A DNA stretch of 64,000 bases from positions 395,958 to 459,957 of the forward strand of contig NZ_LMFB01000019.1 in the NCBI RefSeq assembly GCF_001426685.1, read 5' to 3'. Positions 37,262-45,650 of the stretch are shown piece after piece. A model generated the notes under the pieces. It was not told the DNA's origin and did no database searches. It was given only the letters and a program-made list of their open reading frames with translations. This stretch comes from Rhizobium sp. Root483D2. GTDB taxonomy: Bacteria > Pseudomonadota > Alphaproteobacteria > Rhizobiales > Rhizobiaceae. Positions within the stretch are counted from its first letter, which is position 1, and each line of letters begins with the position of its first letter. The translations under genes and the position numbers were made by a program.

Positions 37262-38284
37262 TCAGCCGCGCAGCGCGTCCACCAGTTCCTTCATGTCGTC
37301 CGGCACCGGCGACTCGAAATGCATGGTTTCGCCGCTCGTTGGATGTTCAAAGGCCAGCATGAAAGCGTGCAGCGCCTGGCGCGGGAAACGGTTGACGATC
37401 GCCTTCGCCTCATCCGGCAACAGATTGGCCTTGGTCTTGAAGGCCGCGCCATAATCGGGATCGCCGATCAGCGGATGGCCGATATGGGCCATGTGCACGC
37501 GGATCTGGTGGGTGCGGCCAGTTTCGAGATTGCACTTGATCATCGCCGCAAGCGCCGTCGCGTCGGGTTTCTCGTGGTAGCGCTCCATCACCTCGTAATG
37601 GGTGATCGCCTCGCGGGCGTCGTCTGAGCCTTCCTGCTTGACCGCACGCTTGACGCGGTCGCCGGCGCGGCCGAGCGGTGCGTCGATCGTGCCCTTCAGG
37701 CCGCGCGGGCGGCCCCAGACGATGGCCATATAGGCGCGCTCCAGCGGTCCGGTGCGGCCATGGTCGGCAAACTGGTCGGAGAGGTGGCGGTGGGCGATAT
37801 CGTTCTTGGCGACGACCATGACGCCGCTTGTGTCCTTGTCCAGCCGGTGGACGATGCCGGGGCGCTTGACGCCGCCGATGCCCGACAGGCTGGCGCCGCA
37901 ATGATGGATCAGCGCGTTGACCAGCGTGCCGGTCCAATTGCCAGCGCCGGGATGAACGACGAGGCCGGGCGGCTTGACGAGCACGATCAGATCGTCGTCC
38001 TCATAGAGCACATCCAGCGGGATATCCTCGCCCTTCGGTTCCGGGTCTTCCGCTTCGGGCAATCCGATCTCGAAGACGTCGCCGGGCGCAACCTTCTTCT
38101 TGGCTTCCTTCACCGTCTTGCCGTTGACGGAGACTTCGCCCTGTTCGATCAGGCTCTTGATACGGTTGCGCGAAAACTCGCCGCCGAGTGCTTCGGTCAG
38201 ATAGGCATCCATGCGGCCGGCTGCGTCCTCATTTGACGTGAGGACTTTCCTAATCGCCGGGGCTTGTTTAAAGGGGTCGTTCAT
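37262..38284 (-). CDS. rluD: RluD-family 23S rRNA pseudouridine synthase
   Basis: A 340-residue enzyme from ATG 38284 (MNDPFKQAPAIRKV). An S4 RNA-binding domain (about 25-85) is followed by the RluA-type catalytic domain with GIVHRLDKDTSG holding the catalytic Asp. RluD modifies helix 69 of 23S rRNA; RluC-like activity cannot be excluded. Its start codon is only 30 nt from the divergent gene at 38315. The symbol is by best overall similarity. Confidence 0.85.
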   Translation of the reverse strand: MNDPFKQAPAIRKVLTSNEDAAGRMDAYLTEALGGEFSRNRIKSLIEQGEVSVNGKTVKEAKKKVAPGDVFEIGLPEAEDPEPKGEDIPLDVLYEDDDLIVLVKPPGLVVHPGAGNWTGTLVNALIHHCGASLSGIGGVKRPGIVHRLDKDTSGVMVVAKNDIAHRHLSDQFADHGRTGPLERAYMAIVWGRPRGLKGTIDAPLGRAGDRVKRAVKQEGSDDAREAITHYEVMERYHEKPDATALAAMIKCNLETGRTHQIRVHMAHIGHPLIGDPDYGAAFKTKANLLPDEAKAIVNRFPRQALHAFMLAFEHPTSGETMHFESPVPDDMKELVDALRG

Positions 38285-38314
38285 TCTCGTTCCATTCCGC
38301 AAGGTAGGCCACCC

Positions 38315-38698
38315 ATGTCCAATCAGAAACCCGTCGAACAGGAAGACAAGCCGCTCGATCCGGTGATGGAGAACGTGCGCCGCAAGATGGTCAAGCTGCA
38401 GCTGGTCTCAGGTGGTATCATGTTGGTGATGCTTATGGTCGTGCTGGCAGCGATTGTCTATAAGCTTACGCGTCCGGGCAAGGCCGATGTGACGCAAAGT
38501 GCCGCCGTTTCCGTGCCGGGCGAGGCGCCGGTCACCGCAATCGCCGCGCTGCCTGCCGGGTTCGAAGTGTCCGATGTCGCCCTGTCGGGTGGCCAGATCC
38601 TGTTTTATGGCGCTGTTGCCGGGGGAGAACGCAAGGCAATCGTCTTTGATATCGCCGCCGGCCGCATCGTTGCGGATGTCTCCGTCAAGACCAATTGA
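38315..38698 (+). CDS. Conserved single-pass membrane protein of unknown function
   Basis: A 127-residue protein from ATG 38315 (MSNQKPVEQED) with AAGGTAGG 6 nt upstream. One transmembrane helix at about 35-55 (GGIMLVMLMVVLAAIVYKL) is followed by a small domain of about 70 residues. It is divergent from rluD and 12 nt ahead of the TrmH gene, so the latter two are probably co-transcribed. No known function. Confidence 0.7.
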   Translation: MSNQKPVEQEDKPLDPVMENVRRKMVKLQLVSGGIMLVMLMVVLAAIVYKLTRPGKADVTQSAAVSVPGEAPVTAIAALPAGFEVSDVALSGGQILFYGAVAGGERKAIVFDIAAGRIVADVSVKTN

Positions 38699-38710
38699 GA
38701 AGGCCTAATC

Positions 38711-39532
38711 TTGATCCCGCTGCGCATCGATGATCCGGCCGATCCCCGCATTGCAGGCTTCGTTTCGATCAAGGAGCGCGACTTGACAGGCAGGCATGGC
38801 CGTTTCATCGCCGAGGGCACGGTTGTCCTGCGCATGCTGGCGGCCGCACATCGCGCCGGGCGCGGCATCGAGGCTGAAGCGATCCTGCTCCTGGAAAACC
38901 GTATCGCCGGCCTCGGTTCTATCCTTGCCGAATTCCCGGCGGATATTCCGGTCTATGTCGCCAATGCTGCGGTATTCGATGCGATTGCCGGGTTCAACAT
39001 GCATAGGGGCGTGCTGGCGCTTGGCAGGCGTCAAACGGCCCCTGGTCTCGATGCGCTCGTCGCTGACCTTGCGCCCAGGAGCCTCGTTCTTGCGGCCTGC
39101 GGAATTTCCAATCATGACAATATGGGTTCGATGTTCCGCAACGCGGCCGCTTTCGGTGCCGATGCCATCCTGATGGATGAAACCAGCTGCGATCCGATGT
39201 ACCGCAAGGCGATCCGGGTCTCGGTCGGCTCGGTCTTGAGCGTTCCTTTTGTCCGAGAGGGGCCGGTGAGTGCGCTGATCGGGCGCCTGCAGGCGCAAGG
39301 CTTTGCGATCTGGGGCCTGTCGCCGCGTGGAAAAACCGATCTGCACGACATTCCACCATCGCCGCGCACCGTGCTGCTGGTTGGTACAGAAGGCGAGGGG
39401 CTGCCCGAAAGTGTCATGGCGTCGATCCAGACCGCCCGTATCCGCCAGCGCCCAGGCCTCGATAGCCTCAACGTCGCCACCGCCACAGGCATCGCGTTGC
39501 ATCAGGTGGCGATGATCAACGGTTTTATCTGA
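38711..39532 (+). CDS. SpoU/TrmH-family RNA 2'-O-methyltransferase
   Basis: A 273-residue SPOUT enzyme with an N-terminal substrate-binding domain (about 1-100). SpoU motif 2 is LLVGTEGEGLP and motif 3 is DSLNVATATGIALHQ, together building the trefoil knot and S-adenosylmethionine site; motif 1 is SNHDNMGSMFRNAAAFG. The target RNA is unknown. A TTG start at 38711 is inferred from GAGAAGG upstream. Confidence 0.85.
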   Translation: MIPLRIDDPADPRIAGFVSIKERDLTGRHGRFIAEGTVVLRMLAAAHRAGRGIEAEAILLLENRIAGLGSILAEFPADIPVYVANAAVFDAIAGFNMHRGVLALGRRQTAPGLDALVADLAPRSLVLAACGISNHDNMGSMFRNAAAFGADAILMDETSCDPMYRKAIRVSVGSVLSVPFVREGPVSALIGRLQAQGFAIWGLSPRGKTDLHDIPPSPRTVLLVGTEGEGLPESVMASIQTARIRQRPGLDSLNVATATGIALHQVAMINGFI

Positions 39533-39535
39533 TAT

Positions 39536-40741
39536 CTACGGCTGCTCCGGCGGCAGCATGCTGCGGGCGCGGGCAGCAAGGCTTTTATCCGGACCGTCAG
39601 GCCCGGTGGCTGCTGTAGACAAGAGGCCCGGTATCGGCGAGTCCTCGCCTTCCTTGGCCGCCGTCAAAGCCACCATGGTGGCAGCGATATCGGCGATGTC
39701 CTCGCGCAGGGCGTCGTCATGGGCAGCCGACGTCGAGCTGATCAGCTGTTCGGCGAGGGCTGCGGCGCGGTTGCGGGCATATTCGGCCGGCACGGTCAGA
39801 TCGATCGGGGCTGTCTGAGACAGAGCTGTTGGTTCATCGGCGGTGTCCTGGGTTGCGGCAGTCAGACTGCCCTCTGGTGCCGCATTGATGTCTGCCGGTT
39901 TCTTGTCCCGGCGCACGGGCATGGTCAGGCCTGCAGCGCGCAGCGCCTTTGAGGCTTCGCGCAGATCGGTGCCGGCATCCTTGACCTTCAATTTCAGGCG
40001 TTCGATTTCGCTACCACGGCGTTCCAGAAAACTGTCCTTGTCTGCATTGGCGGCTATTTCCCGGGTGAGTTTCGCCTCGAACTGCTTCAGGCGGGTCACG
40101 TCGCGCGCCAGCCGGACTTCCAGTTCCCGCGCCTTGGTGCTTTCCGCTTTCAGATCGTTGCGCATGATCTCGCGCTCGTCCTTTAGGCCGGCAATGCGGC
40201 TTTTCAGGTTTTCGGCCTCCGCATCATGGGCGGCAACATCGATCTTCAGGCTGTCCATATCGCCTGTGAGGTGTTCCACCTGCCGGGTCAGGGTCGTGAT
40301 GTCGATGTTCTTTTTGACATTATCGCGCTCGACATCGGCAAGTGTGCCCTTCAGCCGCTCGATATTCTGCTCAAGCTGACGGGCCGCTGAGCGCAGGTCG
40401 GCGGCCTCCACGTTCATGTCGGCCAGTTGTGCATGAAGGTCGGCATTTTCACCGGCAAGGCGCTGGGTTTCCTTCAGTGTAGAGCCGTTTTGCAGCAGAA
40501 GCACGACGTTCTTGTCGCGCTCGCGTTTCAGCATCTGGCTGGTCCTGGCATTTTCGGCCGCGTAGCCGGCACGGGCCGCGTCCTTCTGGGCGCGCACCTC
40601 CTGCGGTGACAGCGGCATGGTTGCCGTCATCCGTTCCTCGGCAAAGCGGACGATGCGCCGGTGAACGACCGGTGCCGCCAAAAGGCCAAGAATGGCTGCG
40701 GTGAGAAAACCCAGGGCAAACAGGAGTGCGAATTCAATCAC
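39536..40741 (-). CDS. N-terminally anchored coiled-coil protein of unknown function
   Basis: A 401-residue protein. Residues 2-25 form a membrane anchor (FALLFALGFLTAAILGLLAA). Heptad-rich coiled coil spans about 55-270 (e.g. LKRERDKNVVLLLQNGSTL onward). The C-terminal 120 residues are Ala/Thr/Asp-rich with a helical stretch near the end. It resembles septum- or cell-shape-associated filament proteins in layout only; no family is recognised. Convergent with the TrmH gene with 3 nt between stops. Confidence 0.65.
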   Translation of the reverse strand: MIEFALLFALGFLTAAILGLLAAPVVHRRIVRFAEERMTATMPLSPQEVRAQKDAARAGYAAENARTSQMLKRERDKNVVLLLQNGSTLKETQRLAGENADLHAQLADMNVEAADLRSAARQLEQNIERLKGTLADVERDNVKKNIDITTLTRQVEHLTGDMDSLKIDVAAHDAEAENLKSRIAGLKDEREIMRNDLKAESTKARELEVRLARDVTRLKQFEAKLTREIAANADKDSFLERRGSEIERLKLKVKDAGTDLREASKALRAAGLTMPVRRDKKPADINAAPEGSLTAATQDTADEPTALSQTAPIDLTVPAEYARNRAAALAEQLISSTSAAHDDALREDIADIAATMVALTAAKEGEDSPIPGLLSTAATGPDGPDKSLAARARSMLPPEQP

Positions 40742-40914
40742 GGGCTGGCCATTTCAGTTCAGAACACGCGGCGACACGCTATCATCCATGGTTTTCGTTT
40801 CATTCGCACTAAAGACGAAGGTGGATATCACTTCAAGTGTTCGCGAACGCGCATTTGTCCCCAGTCACCGCAGCGACTGGCAAGACGGTTTGAAAAATTA
40901 TGGCTCTTTTGACC

Positions 40915-41505
40915 TTAGAAAGGGTTCCAGGTCGGCTGCGAGGTGAGCTTCAGATAGCCAACATTGATGCCGAGGCGGGCGCCGAGGCCGGTGCGGATAG
41001 GAACCAGGACGATATTCTCATCGCTAAGCACCGTCATGCCGACGCCGGCGACCACATAGGCCGAGCCGGAAACACCGCCGAAGCGCTTGTAGAGCGAGGG
41101 AACGGCCGGCAGATTGTAGACCAGCATCATCGTGCGGCTGCCCTGGCCACCCCAGTCGAGACCAAGCGATGGGCCCTGCCAGAAGACGTTATGCTGGCCG
41201 GCATTCTTGGTGTAGAGGTCGCCTTCGCCATAGGTCAGGCCAGCCACGAATGCGCCGGAGCCTTCCTGGCCGAGAATATAGCCGTTCGGCAGGCCGTATT
41301 TGGAAAATGCGTTCTCGACCACCTTGGCAAGCCCGCCGGAGGTGGAGCCGAAGAAGCCATGGCCGGCATCGACGATTTCCTGCATCGTGTATTGCTCGCC
41401 ATTGCTTTGCTGCGCAAGCGCCGCCGGCGTCAGGCTGAGGACAGCCATCATTGCGGCCAACAAGTGCAAGAGTGGGAATTTCACGGCATTGACGATCCGC
41501 TGCAT
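40915..41505 (-). CDS. EipA-like (DUF1134) envelope integrity protein
   Basis: A 196-residue periplasmic protein from ATG 41505 (MQRIVNAVKFPLLH) with GGAGA upstream. Signal peptide ends near residue 32 (PAALA-QQ). The conserved DUF1134 core GFFGSTSGGLAKVVENAFSKYG is followed by a small beta-barrel-like fold (GPSLGLDWGGQGSR). EipA in Brucella maintains envelope integrity and is regulated by CtrA, which is encoded nearby here. An upstream frame to 41604 has no RBS. Confidence 0.8.
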   Translation of the reverse strand: MQRIVNAVKFPLLHLLAAMMAVLSLTPAALAQQSNGEQYTMQEIVDAGHGFFGSTSGGLAKVVENAFSKYGLPNGYILGQEGSGAFVAGLTYGEGDLYTKNAGQHNVFWQGPSLGLDWGGQGSRTMMLVYNLPAVPSLYKRFGGVSGSAYVVAGVGMTVLSDENIVLVPIRTGLGARLGINVGYLKLTSQPTWNPF

Positions 41506-41608
41506 GGCTTTCTCCGTAAGCTCAGGAGGACCCGCGGCGTCATGCGCGGGCTGCTGTCCCGCCCAGGACGGGTCTGTCATGGGGATCGGGCTGATTGTCA
41601 GCAATTTG

Positions 41609-41632
41609 AACCGATGATCTTAACAATCGGTT
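41609..41632. promoter_or_regulatory. Inverted repeat in the eipA-like/chpT intergenic region
   Basis: AACCGAT (41609-41615) and ATCGGTT (41626-41632) flank GATCTTAACA. The centre contains CTTAAC. Located between two divergent genes (267 nt apart) and may be a binding site for a dimeric regulator. Confidence 0.35.
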
Positions 41633-41771
41633 TACCAAATGTGGTGTCTTTATGATCTTCGCCTTCAGACTATGCCCGCGCAATCTTCGCGGGCTAGATA
41701 GGGGGTAAAGGGATCGCGGAGGGCCGCCTGATCCCGTTGTCAGCCGCTCGAAGGCTAGTGAGGATACGACC

Positions 41772-42419
41772 ATGGGAAAGAACCCGAACCTGACCTTGAC
41801 CGGTCCCGATCTCGCAGCGCTTCTGTGCAGCCGTGTCTGCCACGACATCATCTCGCCAGTCGGCGCCATCAACAACGGCCTGGAACTGCTCGACGAGGGC
41901 GGGGCGGATGCCGATGCCATGGACCTGATCCGCACCAGCGCGCTGAATGCTTCGGTCCGGCTGAAATTCGCCCGGCTGGCCTTTGGCGCGTCCGGCTCGG
42001 TCGGCGCCTCCATCGATACGGGTGAAGCGGAAAAGGCTGCCAAGGATTTTGCCTCGGTTGAGAAGAAGACGGAGGTCACCTGGACGGGCCCGCGCGTCAT
42101 CATCGCCAAGAACCGGGTCAAGCTGCTGCTCAATCTCTTTCTGATCGCTTACGGCGCCATTCCGCGCGGCGGTTCGATCGATGTCATCCTGGACAATCCG
42201 GAATATGACGCGGCCTTCAAGCTGATCTGCAAGGGCCGGATGATGCGGGTGCCGCCGAAGCTGGTCGAGCTTCTTTCGGGAACGCTCGAGGAAGCCGTCG
42301 ATGCCCATACGATCCAGCCCTATTACACGGTGCTGCTTGCCGACGAGGCCGGCATGGAGATCGAGGTCAATTCGACGCCTGAGGAAATCGTATTTTCCGC
42401 AAAGATGGCTGCAGCCTGA
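41772..42419 (+). CDS. chpT: Histidine phosphotransferase ChpT
   Basis: A 215-residue dimeric HPt-like protein. The phosphorylated histidine is His24 in CHDIISPVGAINNGLELL. The C-terminal half is a degenerate ATPase-like fold. ChpT passes phosphate from CckA to CtrA and CpdR. Located upstream of ctrA in this window, separated by one receiver gene. GAGG lies before the ATG. Confidence 0.92.
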   Translation: MGKNPNLTLTGPDLAALLCSRVCHDIISPVGAINNGLELLDEGGADADAMDLIRTSALNASVRLKFARLAFGASGSVGASIDTGEAEKAAKDFASVEKKTEVTWTGPRVIIAKNRVKLLLNLFLIAYGAIPRGGSIDVILDNPEYDAAFKLICKGRMMRVPPKLVELLSGTLEEAVDAHTIQPYYTVLLADEAGMEIEVNSTPEEIVFSAKMAAA

Positions 42420-42531
42420 AGCTGAAAGATAATTGGCCTTTTCGTTCCTGCGGTAACTGATTCTTTGCCAAAGCGGCATACGGTTGTTGATAGGGGTTAA
42501 AATCCCGCCGTAGCGCAAAGAGGAGCTTGAG

Positions 42532-42894
42532 ATGCAACGCTTGATGATTGCCGATGATTCGGACGTCGTACGCAAGGTCGGGAAGCGCATCCTCTCCGGC
42601 CTGAACTTCCTCGTTTCCGAAGCCGCCAACGGTCTGGAAGCGCTGGTGCGCTGCGAAGCGGAGCTGCCCAACATCATCATCGTCGATGCGGGTCTCGATG
42701 GCGCGCTGGAACTGATCGCCAATATCCGCACTCTGCCCGAGGGCAAGACCGTGCGCATCTACTATTGCGTGGTCGAGGCGGATCTGAAGAAGATGATGGC
42801 GGGCAAGCGCGCCGGTGCTGACGATTTTCTGCTCAAGCCCTTCGACCGCAAGATCCTGACCAGTGTGTTCGGCAGCCTGTCGGTCGCCGCCTGA
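42532..42894 (+). CDS. Single-domain response regulator (atypical receiver)
   Basis: A 120-residue CheY-like receiver with Asp8/Asp9 and phosphoacceptor Asp52, and the Lys in LLKPFD. The usual Thr/Ser after beta4 is replaced by Cys (RIYYCVVE), so output signalling may differ. AGGAG precedes the ATG. It follows chpT by 112 nt. It is probably a further ChpT partner, but it does not match CpdR or DivK closely enough to name. Confidence 0.75.
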   Translation: MQRLMIADDSDVVRKVGKRILSGLNFLVSEAANGLEALVRCEAELPNIIIVDAGLDGALELIANIRTLPEGKTVRIYYCVVEADLKKMMAGKRAGADDFLLKPFDRKILTSVFGSLSVAA

Positions 42895-42929
42895 TCGTCG
42901 ATCCCTTCATCCAGTTTGGTTTCACATGA

Positions 42930-42957
42930 GCCGTTGCCTCCCAGGCAGCGGCTTTTT
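42930..42957 (+). terminator. Rho-independent terminator after the receiver gene
   Basis: A 10-bp stem GCCGTTGCCT/AGGCAGCGGC (42930-42939 with 42943-42952; one G-T pair), loop CCC, then TTTTT. Confidence 0.88.
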
Positions 42958-43006
42958 CATGCGGCTGCCGTAAAGACACAGTGCGGCGGGATGGAAACCC
43001 CTTAAA

Positions 43007-43040
43007 CGAAAAAGCCCGCCATCATCGGCGGGCTTTTTCG
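43007..43040. terminator. Bidirectional terminator between the receiver gene and ctrA
   Basis: A 14-bp perfect stem CGAAAAAGCCCGCC (43007-43020 with 43027-43040) and loop ATCATC. A- and T-rich ends on both strands fit termination of ctrA from the other side; ctrA ends at 43120. Confidence 0.9.
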
Positions 43041-43119
43041 AAAATTCCGGCACTATCAGCCGTGGCGTCCCTGCATTATGCGGGATGCAAAACACCGCCG
43101 GCGAAAATGGCCGGTGATA

Positions 43120-43818
43120 TCAGGCGCTTTCTGCGAATTCGCCTTCCGGCTCGCGCAGCACATAGCCACGGCCCCAGACGGTTTCGATATAGTTTGCTCC
43201 ACCGGCGGCATTTGCGAGCTTCTTGCGCAGCTTGCAGATGAAGACGTCGATGATCTTCAGTTCCGGCTCGTCCATACCGCCATAAAGGTGGTTGAGGAAC
43301 ATTTCCTTGGTGAGGGTGGTGCCCTTGCGGAGCGAAAGCAGCTCCAGCATCTGGTATTCCTTGCCCGTCAGGTGAACGCGCTGGCCGCCAACTTCGACAG
43401 TCTTTGCATCCAGGTTGACGATCAGTTCGCCGGTCGAGATGACCGACTGTGCATGACCCTTGGAACGGCGCACGATCGCATGGATGCGAGCGACCAGTTC
43501 ATCCTTGTGGAAAGGCTTGGTCATGTAGTCGTCTGCACCGAAGCCGAGGCCCCGGACCTTGTCCTCGATGCCGGCCATGCCGGAGAGGATCAGAATAGGT
43601 GTCTTAACCTTGGACAGACGCAATGTTCTCAAAACCTCGTAACCGGACATGTCCGGCAGGTTCAGATCAAGCAGAATGATGTCGTAATCATACAGCTTGC
43701 CGAGATCGACACCCTCTTCACCAAGATCGGTGGTGTAAACGTTAAAACTTTCCGACTTGAGCATCAGTTCGATGCTCTGCGCTGTCGCGCTGTCGTCTTC
43801 GATGAGTAGAACCCGCAT
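43120..43818 (-). CDS. ctrA: Cell cycle master regulator CtrA
   Basis: A 232-residue OmpR/PhoB-type response regulator. Asp51 (LLDLNLPDM) is the phosphoacceptor, the receiver ends at about 115, and the C-terminal winged helix (about 125-225) includes [17 protein letters not shown]. CtrA binds TTAA-type sites and controls replication initiation, division and motility. chpT is at 41772 and sciP at 45651, so its phosphate donor and a repressor are both close by. Upstream it carries a dense set of GANTC sites and a TTAACCAT site. Confidence 0.97.
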   Translation of the reverse strand: MRVLLIEDDSATAQSIELMLKSESFNVYTTDLGEEGVDLGKLYDYDIILLDLNLPDMSGYEVLRTLRLSKVKTPILILSGMAGIEDKVRGLGFGADDYMTKPFHKDELVARIHAIVRRSKGHAQSVISTGELIVNLDAKTVEVGGQRVHLTGKEYQMLELLSLRKGTTLTKEMFLNHLYGGMDEPELKIIDVFICKLRKKLANAAGGANYIETVWGRGYVLREPEGEFAESA

Positions 43819-44259
43819 AATTGTCCCCTTTTCCGCCGCCGAAAGGTCGTTGTGGCCCCCTTACGCGATACGGATCCAGTCGTTGCCTGATTTGGAGGCT
43901 GCCAGTAAATGGTTAACAAATTCTGATTCACTCTGGCAAGGTGTATCGAAAATGTTAAATATTTTTTGCAGTCCTCTGATTTTGCATGTGAATCTAGAAT
44001 AATATCCTTAACGCACAACATTAAGGAAATCGGCTATCTGACTCATCTGACTCAATCTATGCCGAACCTCAAATTTCGTGTCCGGCATTTACTGACCCTT
44101 AAATGATCGTCCCTATGATTAACGATGCCCGTAAACGAAAGGTTACCAGCGGTAGGATTTTGTTAAGATCGCTGTAATTTTTTTTGTTTCCGACACCGTA
44201 AGGTCGGTTGAACGGGTCAAATCCAGTAACCGGGGTCTCGCATCACGGGAGTATTGCGT
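43819..44259. promoter_or_regulatory. ctrA/FliJ-like divergent regulatory region
   Basis: 441 bp without genes. GANTC (CcrM) sites occur at 43925-43929, 43990-43994, 44040-44044 and 44049-44053, the last two in an exact 9-bp tandem repeat (ATCTGACTC, 44036-44053). A TTAACCAT site on the minus strand lies at 43909-43916, about 90 nt before ctrA. An inverted repeat TCCTTAA-N9-TTAAGGA lies at 44005-44027. This fits cell-cycle control by methylation and CtrA autoregulation. No promoter elements were mapped exactly. Confidence 0.6.
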
Positions 44260-44610
44260 ATGAAGTCACGTGAGAGCCTTGTTCGCCTGAAGGAATTTCA
44301 GGTGAAGGAGAAGCAGCGTCAGTTGAGCCAGTTGCAGCTGATGATGTCCGAATTTGAGCGGATGACCAAGGAATTGGAAAACCAGATCACGTTCGAGGAA
44401 AAGAAGTCCGGGATCACCGATCCCACCCACTTCGCCTATCCGACGTTTGCCAAGGCTGCCAGACAGCGGGCAGACAACCTCCAGGTCTCCGTTCGGGAAC
44501 TGAAGGTGCAGCAGGATGCGGCCGAGCTGGCGCTGGAAGAGGTTCAGGCGGAGTTCGCCAAGGCCGCGGCGCTTGAAGAACGCGACAGCGGCGCTCGCAT
44601 GCGCGCCTAA
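44260..44610 (+). CDS. FliJ-like coiled-coil protein
   Basis: A 116-residue, almost entirely helical charged protein (LVRLKEFQVKEKQRQLSQLQ start) with the profile of flagellar export chaperone FliJ. It begins at ATG 44260 after GGGAG. FliJ-like genes are next to ctrA in some rhizobia. Low-complexity helices make the family call uncertain. It ends at a very strong terminator. Confidence 0.65.
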   Translation: MKSRESLVRLKEFQVKEKQRQLSQLQLMMSEFERMTKELENQITFEEKKSGITDPTHFAYPTFAKAARQRADNLQVSVRELKVQQDAAELALEEVQAEFAKAAALEERDSGARMRA

Positions 44611-44641
44611 GGCGCGCTTGAGATTTTTGCTTGAGGCCTAG

Positions 44642-44686
44642 AGGCCCTTCTCACGGACTTATCTTAAGTCCGTGAGAAGGGCCTTT
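44642..44686. terminator. Very strong bidirectional terminator
   Basis: A 19-bp perfect stem (44642-44660 with 44666-44684, from AGGCCCTTCTCACGGACTT) with a 5-nt loop, followed by TTTT. It lies between the convergent FliJ-like gene and the acetyltransferase. Confidence 0.92.
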
Positions 44687-44713
44687 TGCTTTTTGGCACA
44701 TGGATCCCGGCCC

Positions 44714-44995
44714 CTATGCCTGGATCACATCTTGCCAATCGGCGTGGCGTTGCGCCTGGGCGCGCATGAAGGGGCAGAGCGGAATGATCTTCCATCCGCC
44801 ATTTCGCGCCTCATCGATGGCGTGGGCTGCGAGCGCCTGGCCGACACCTTTGCCGCGCAACGCATCGGGAACGGCGGTATGATCGATGATGATCAGATGC
44901 GGCGATGACCGGGAATAGGTCATTTCAGCCGTATGACCATCGACCTGCGTGCTGTAACGGCCATGCGAGCCGGTTTCTTCGTTGACAATATCCAT
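44714..44995 (-). CDS. Small GNAT-like N-acetyltransferase
   Basis: A 93-residue protein of the short GCN5-related family (YjdJ/Acetyltransf_CG type). The acetyl-CoA loop is ALRGKGVGQAL, preceded by HTAVPDA. ATG 44995 has AGGAGA upstream; a GTG at 44998 is less likely. Substrate unknown. Confidence 0.75.
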   Translation of the reverse strand: MDIVNEETGSHGRYSTQVDGHTAEMTYSRSSPHLIIIDHTAVPDALRGKGVGQALAAHAIDEARNGGWKIIPLCPFMRAQAQRHADWQDVIQA

Positions 44996-45164
44996 CACAT
45001 CTCTCCTGTTTTTCGGCCGCGCCCGGACTGATTTTGTTTCAAGCCTGGTTCATTGCTGCACATGCAAAGGCCGGGTATTCCAGCATTCCATGTCCGCTGG
45101 CCGCGCTGTTCAGCATCCCTAAAGGTGTTATGTAATCCTGCCGGTTCAACAGAAGATAGGAAAC

Positions 45165-45614
45165 ATGCGCCTGATCACACCGCTTTTGCTTGTTCTATCA
45201 GCGTTTTTTCTCGCTCTGGGGCTCGTTCTGCCGCTTGTCCGGTTCGAAAAGCTGGTCTTTTTCAACGAAACGCCGTCGCTTCTTGGCATCGTGTCTTCGC
45301 TCTTCGACGATGGCAATGTCATGCTGGCCATTGTCGTGACGCTGTTTTCCGTCGTTTTCCCGCTGGCAAAGCTTGTCGGGATCGCGTTCGAGGCAACGGC
45401 GGCTGCGGACGGCAGGGCTGCGGGCGGACTGGTTGCCCGGCTTTTGCCGATCCTTAGCAAATGGTAGATGATGGATGTGATGCTGGTGGCGATCGTGATC
45501 TTTGCGGCCAAGACCAGCGGAATGGCCGAGGCTTTCACCCAGCCGGGCCTGTGGTTCTATGCCGGATCCGCTGTCATGACGGGGTTGCTGCAAATGTGGC
45601 TGCGGCCGCACTGA
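45165..45614 (+). pseudogene. PqiA-like membrane protein gene interrupted by an in-frame amber codon
   Basis: The reading frame from ATG 45165 encodes a PqiA-type integral membrane protein with LPLVRFEKLVFFNETPSLLG and two helices. It meets TAG at 45465-45467 (codon 101), then continues in the same frame for 48 codons to TGA 45612-45614 with the expected final part (MMDVMLVAIVIFAAKTSG). Intact relatives read KWSMMDV at this place, so TCG to TAG is a single substitution. Two ATGs follow the stop directly, so reinitiation is possible. It is probably inactive or a base-call error. Confidence 0.8.
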
Positions 45615-45650
45615 ATGCGGCCGCTTAACGTTTTGAAATGAAGGGTCTGG

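Noticed and set aside
45465-45467. TAG read as pyrrolysine or other recoding
   Set aside because: No pyrrolysine machinery is known in this lineage and the residue expected here is Ser; a nonsense mutation or sequencing error is simpler.
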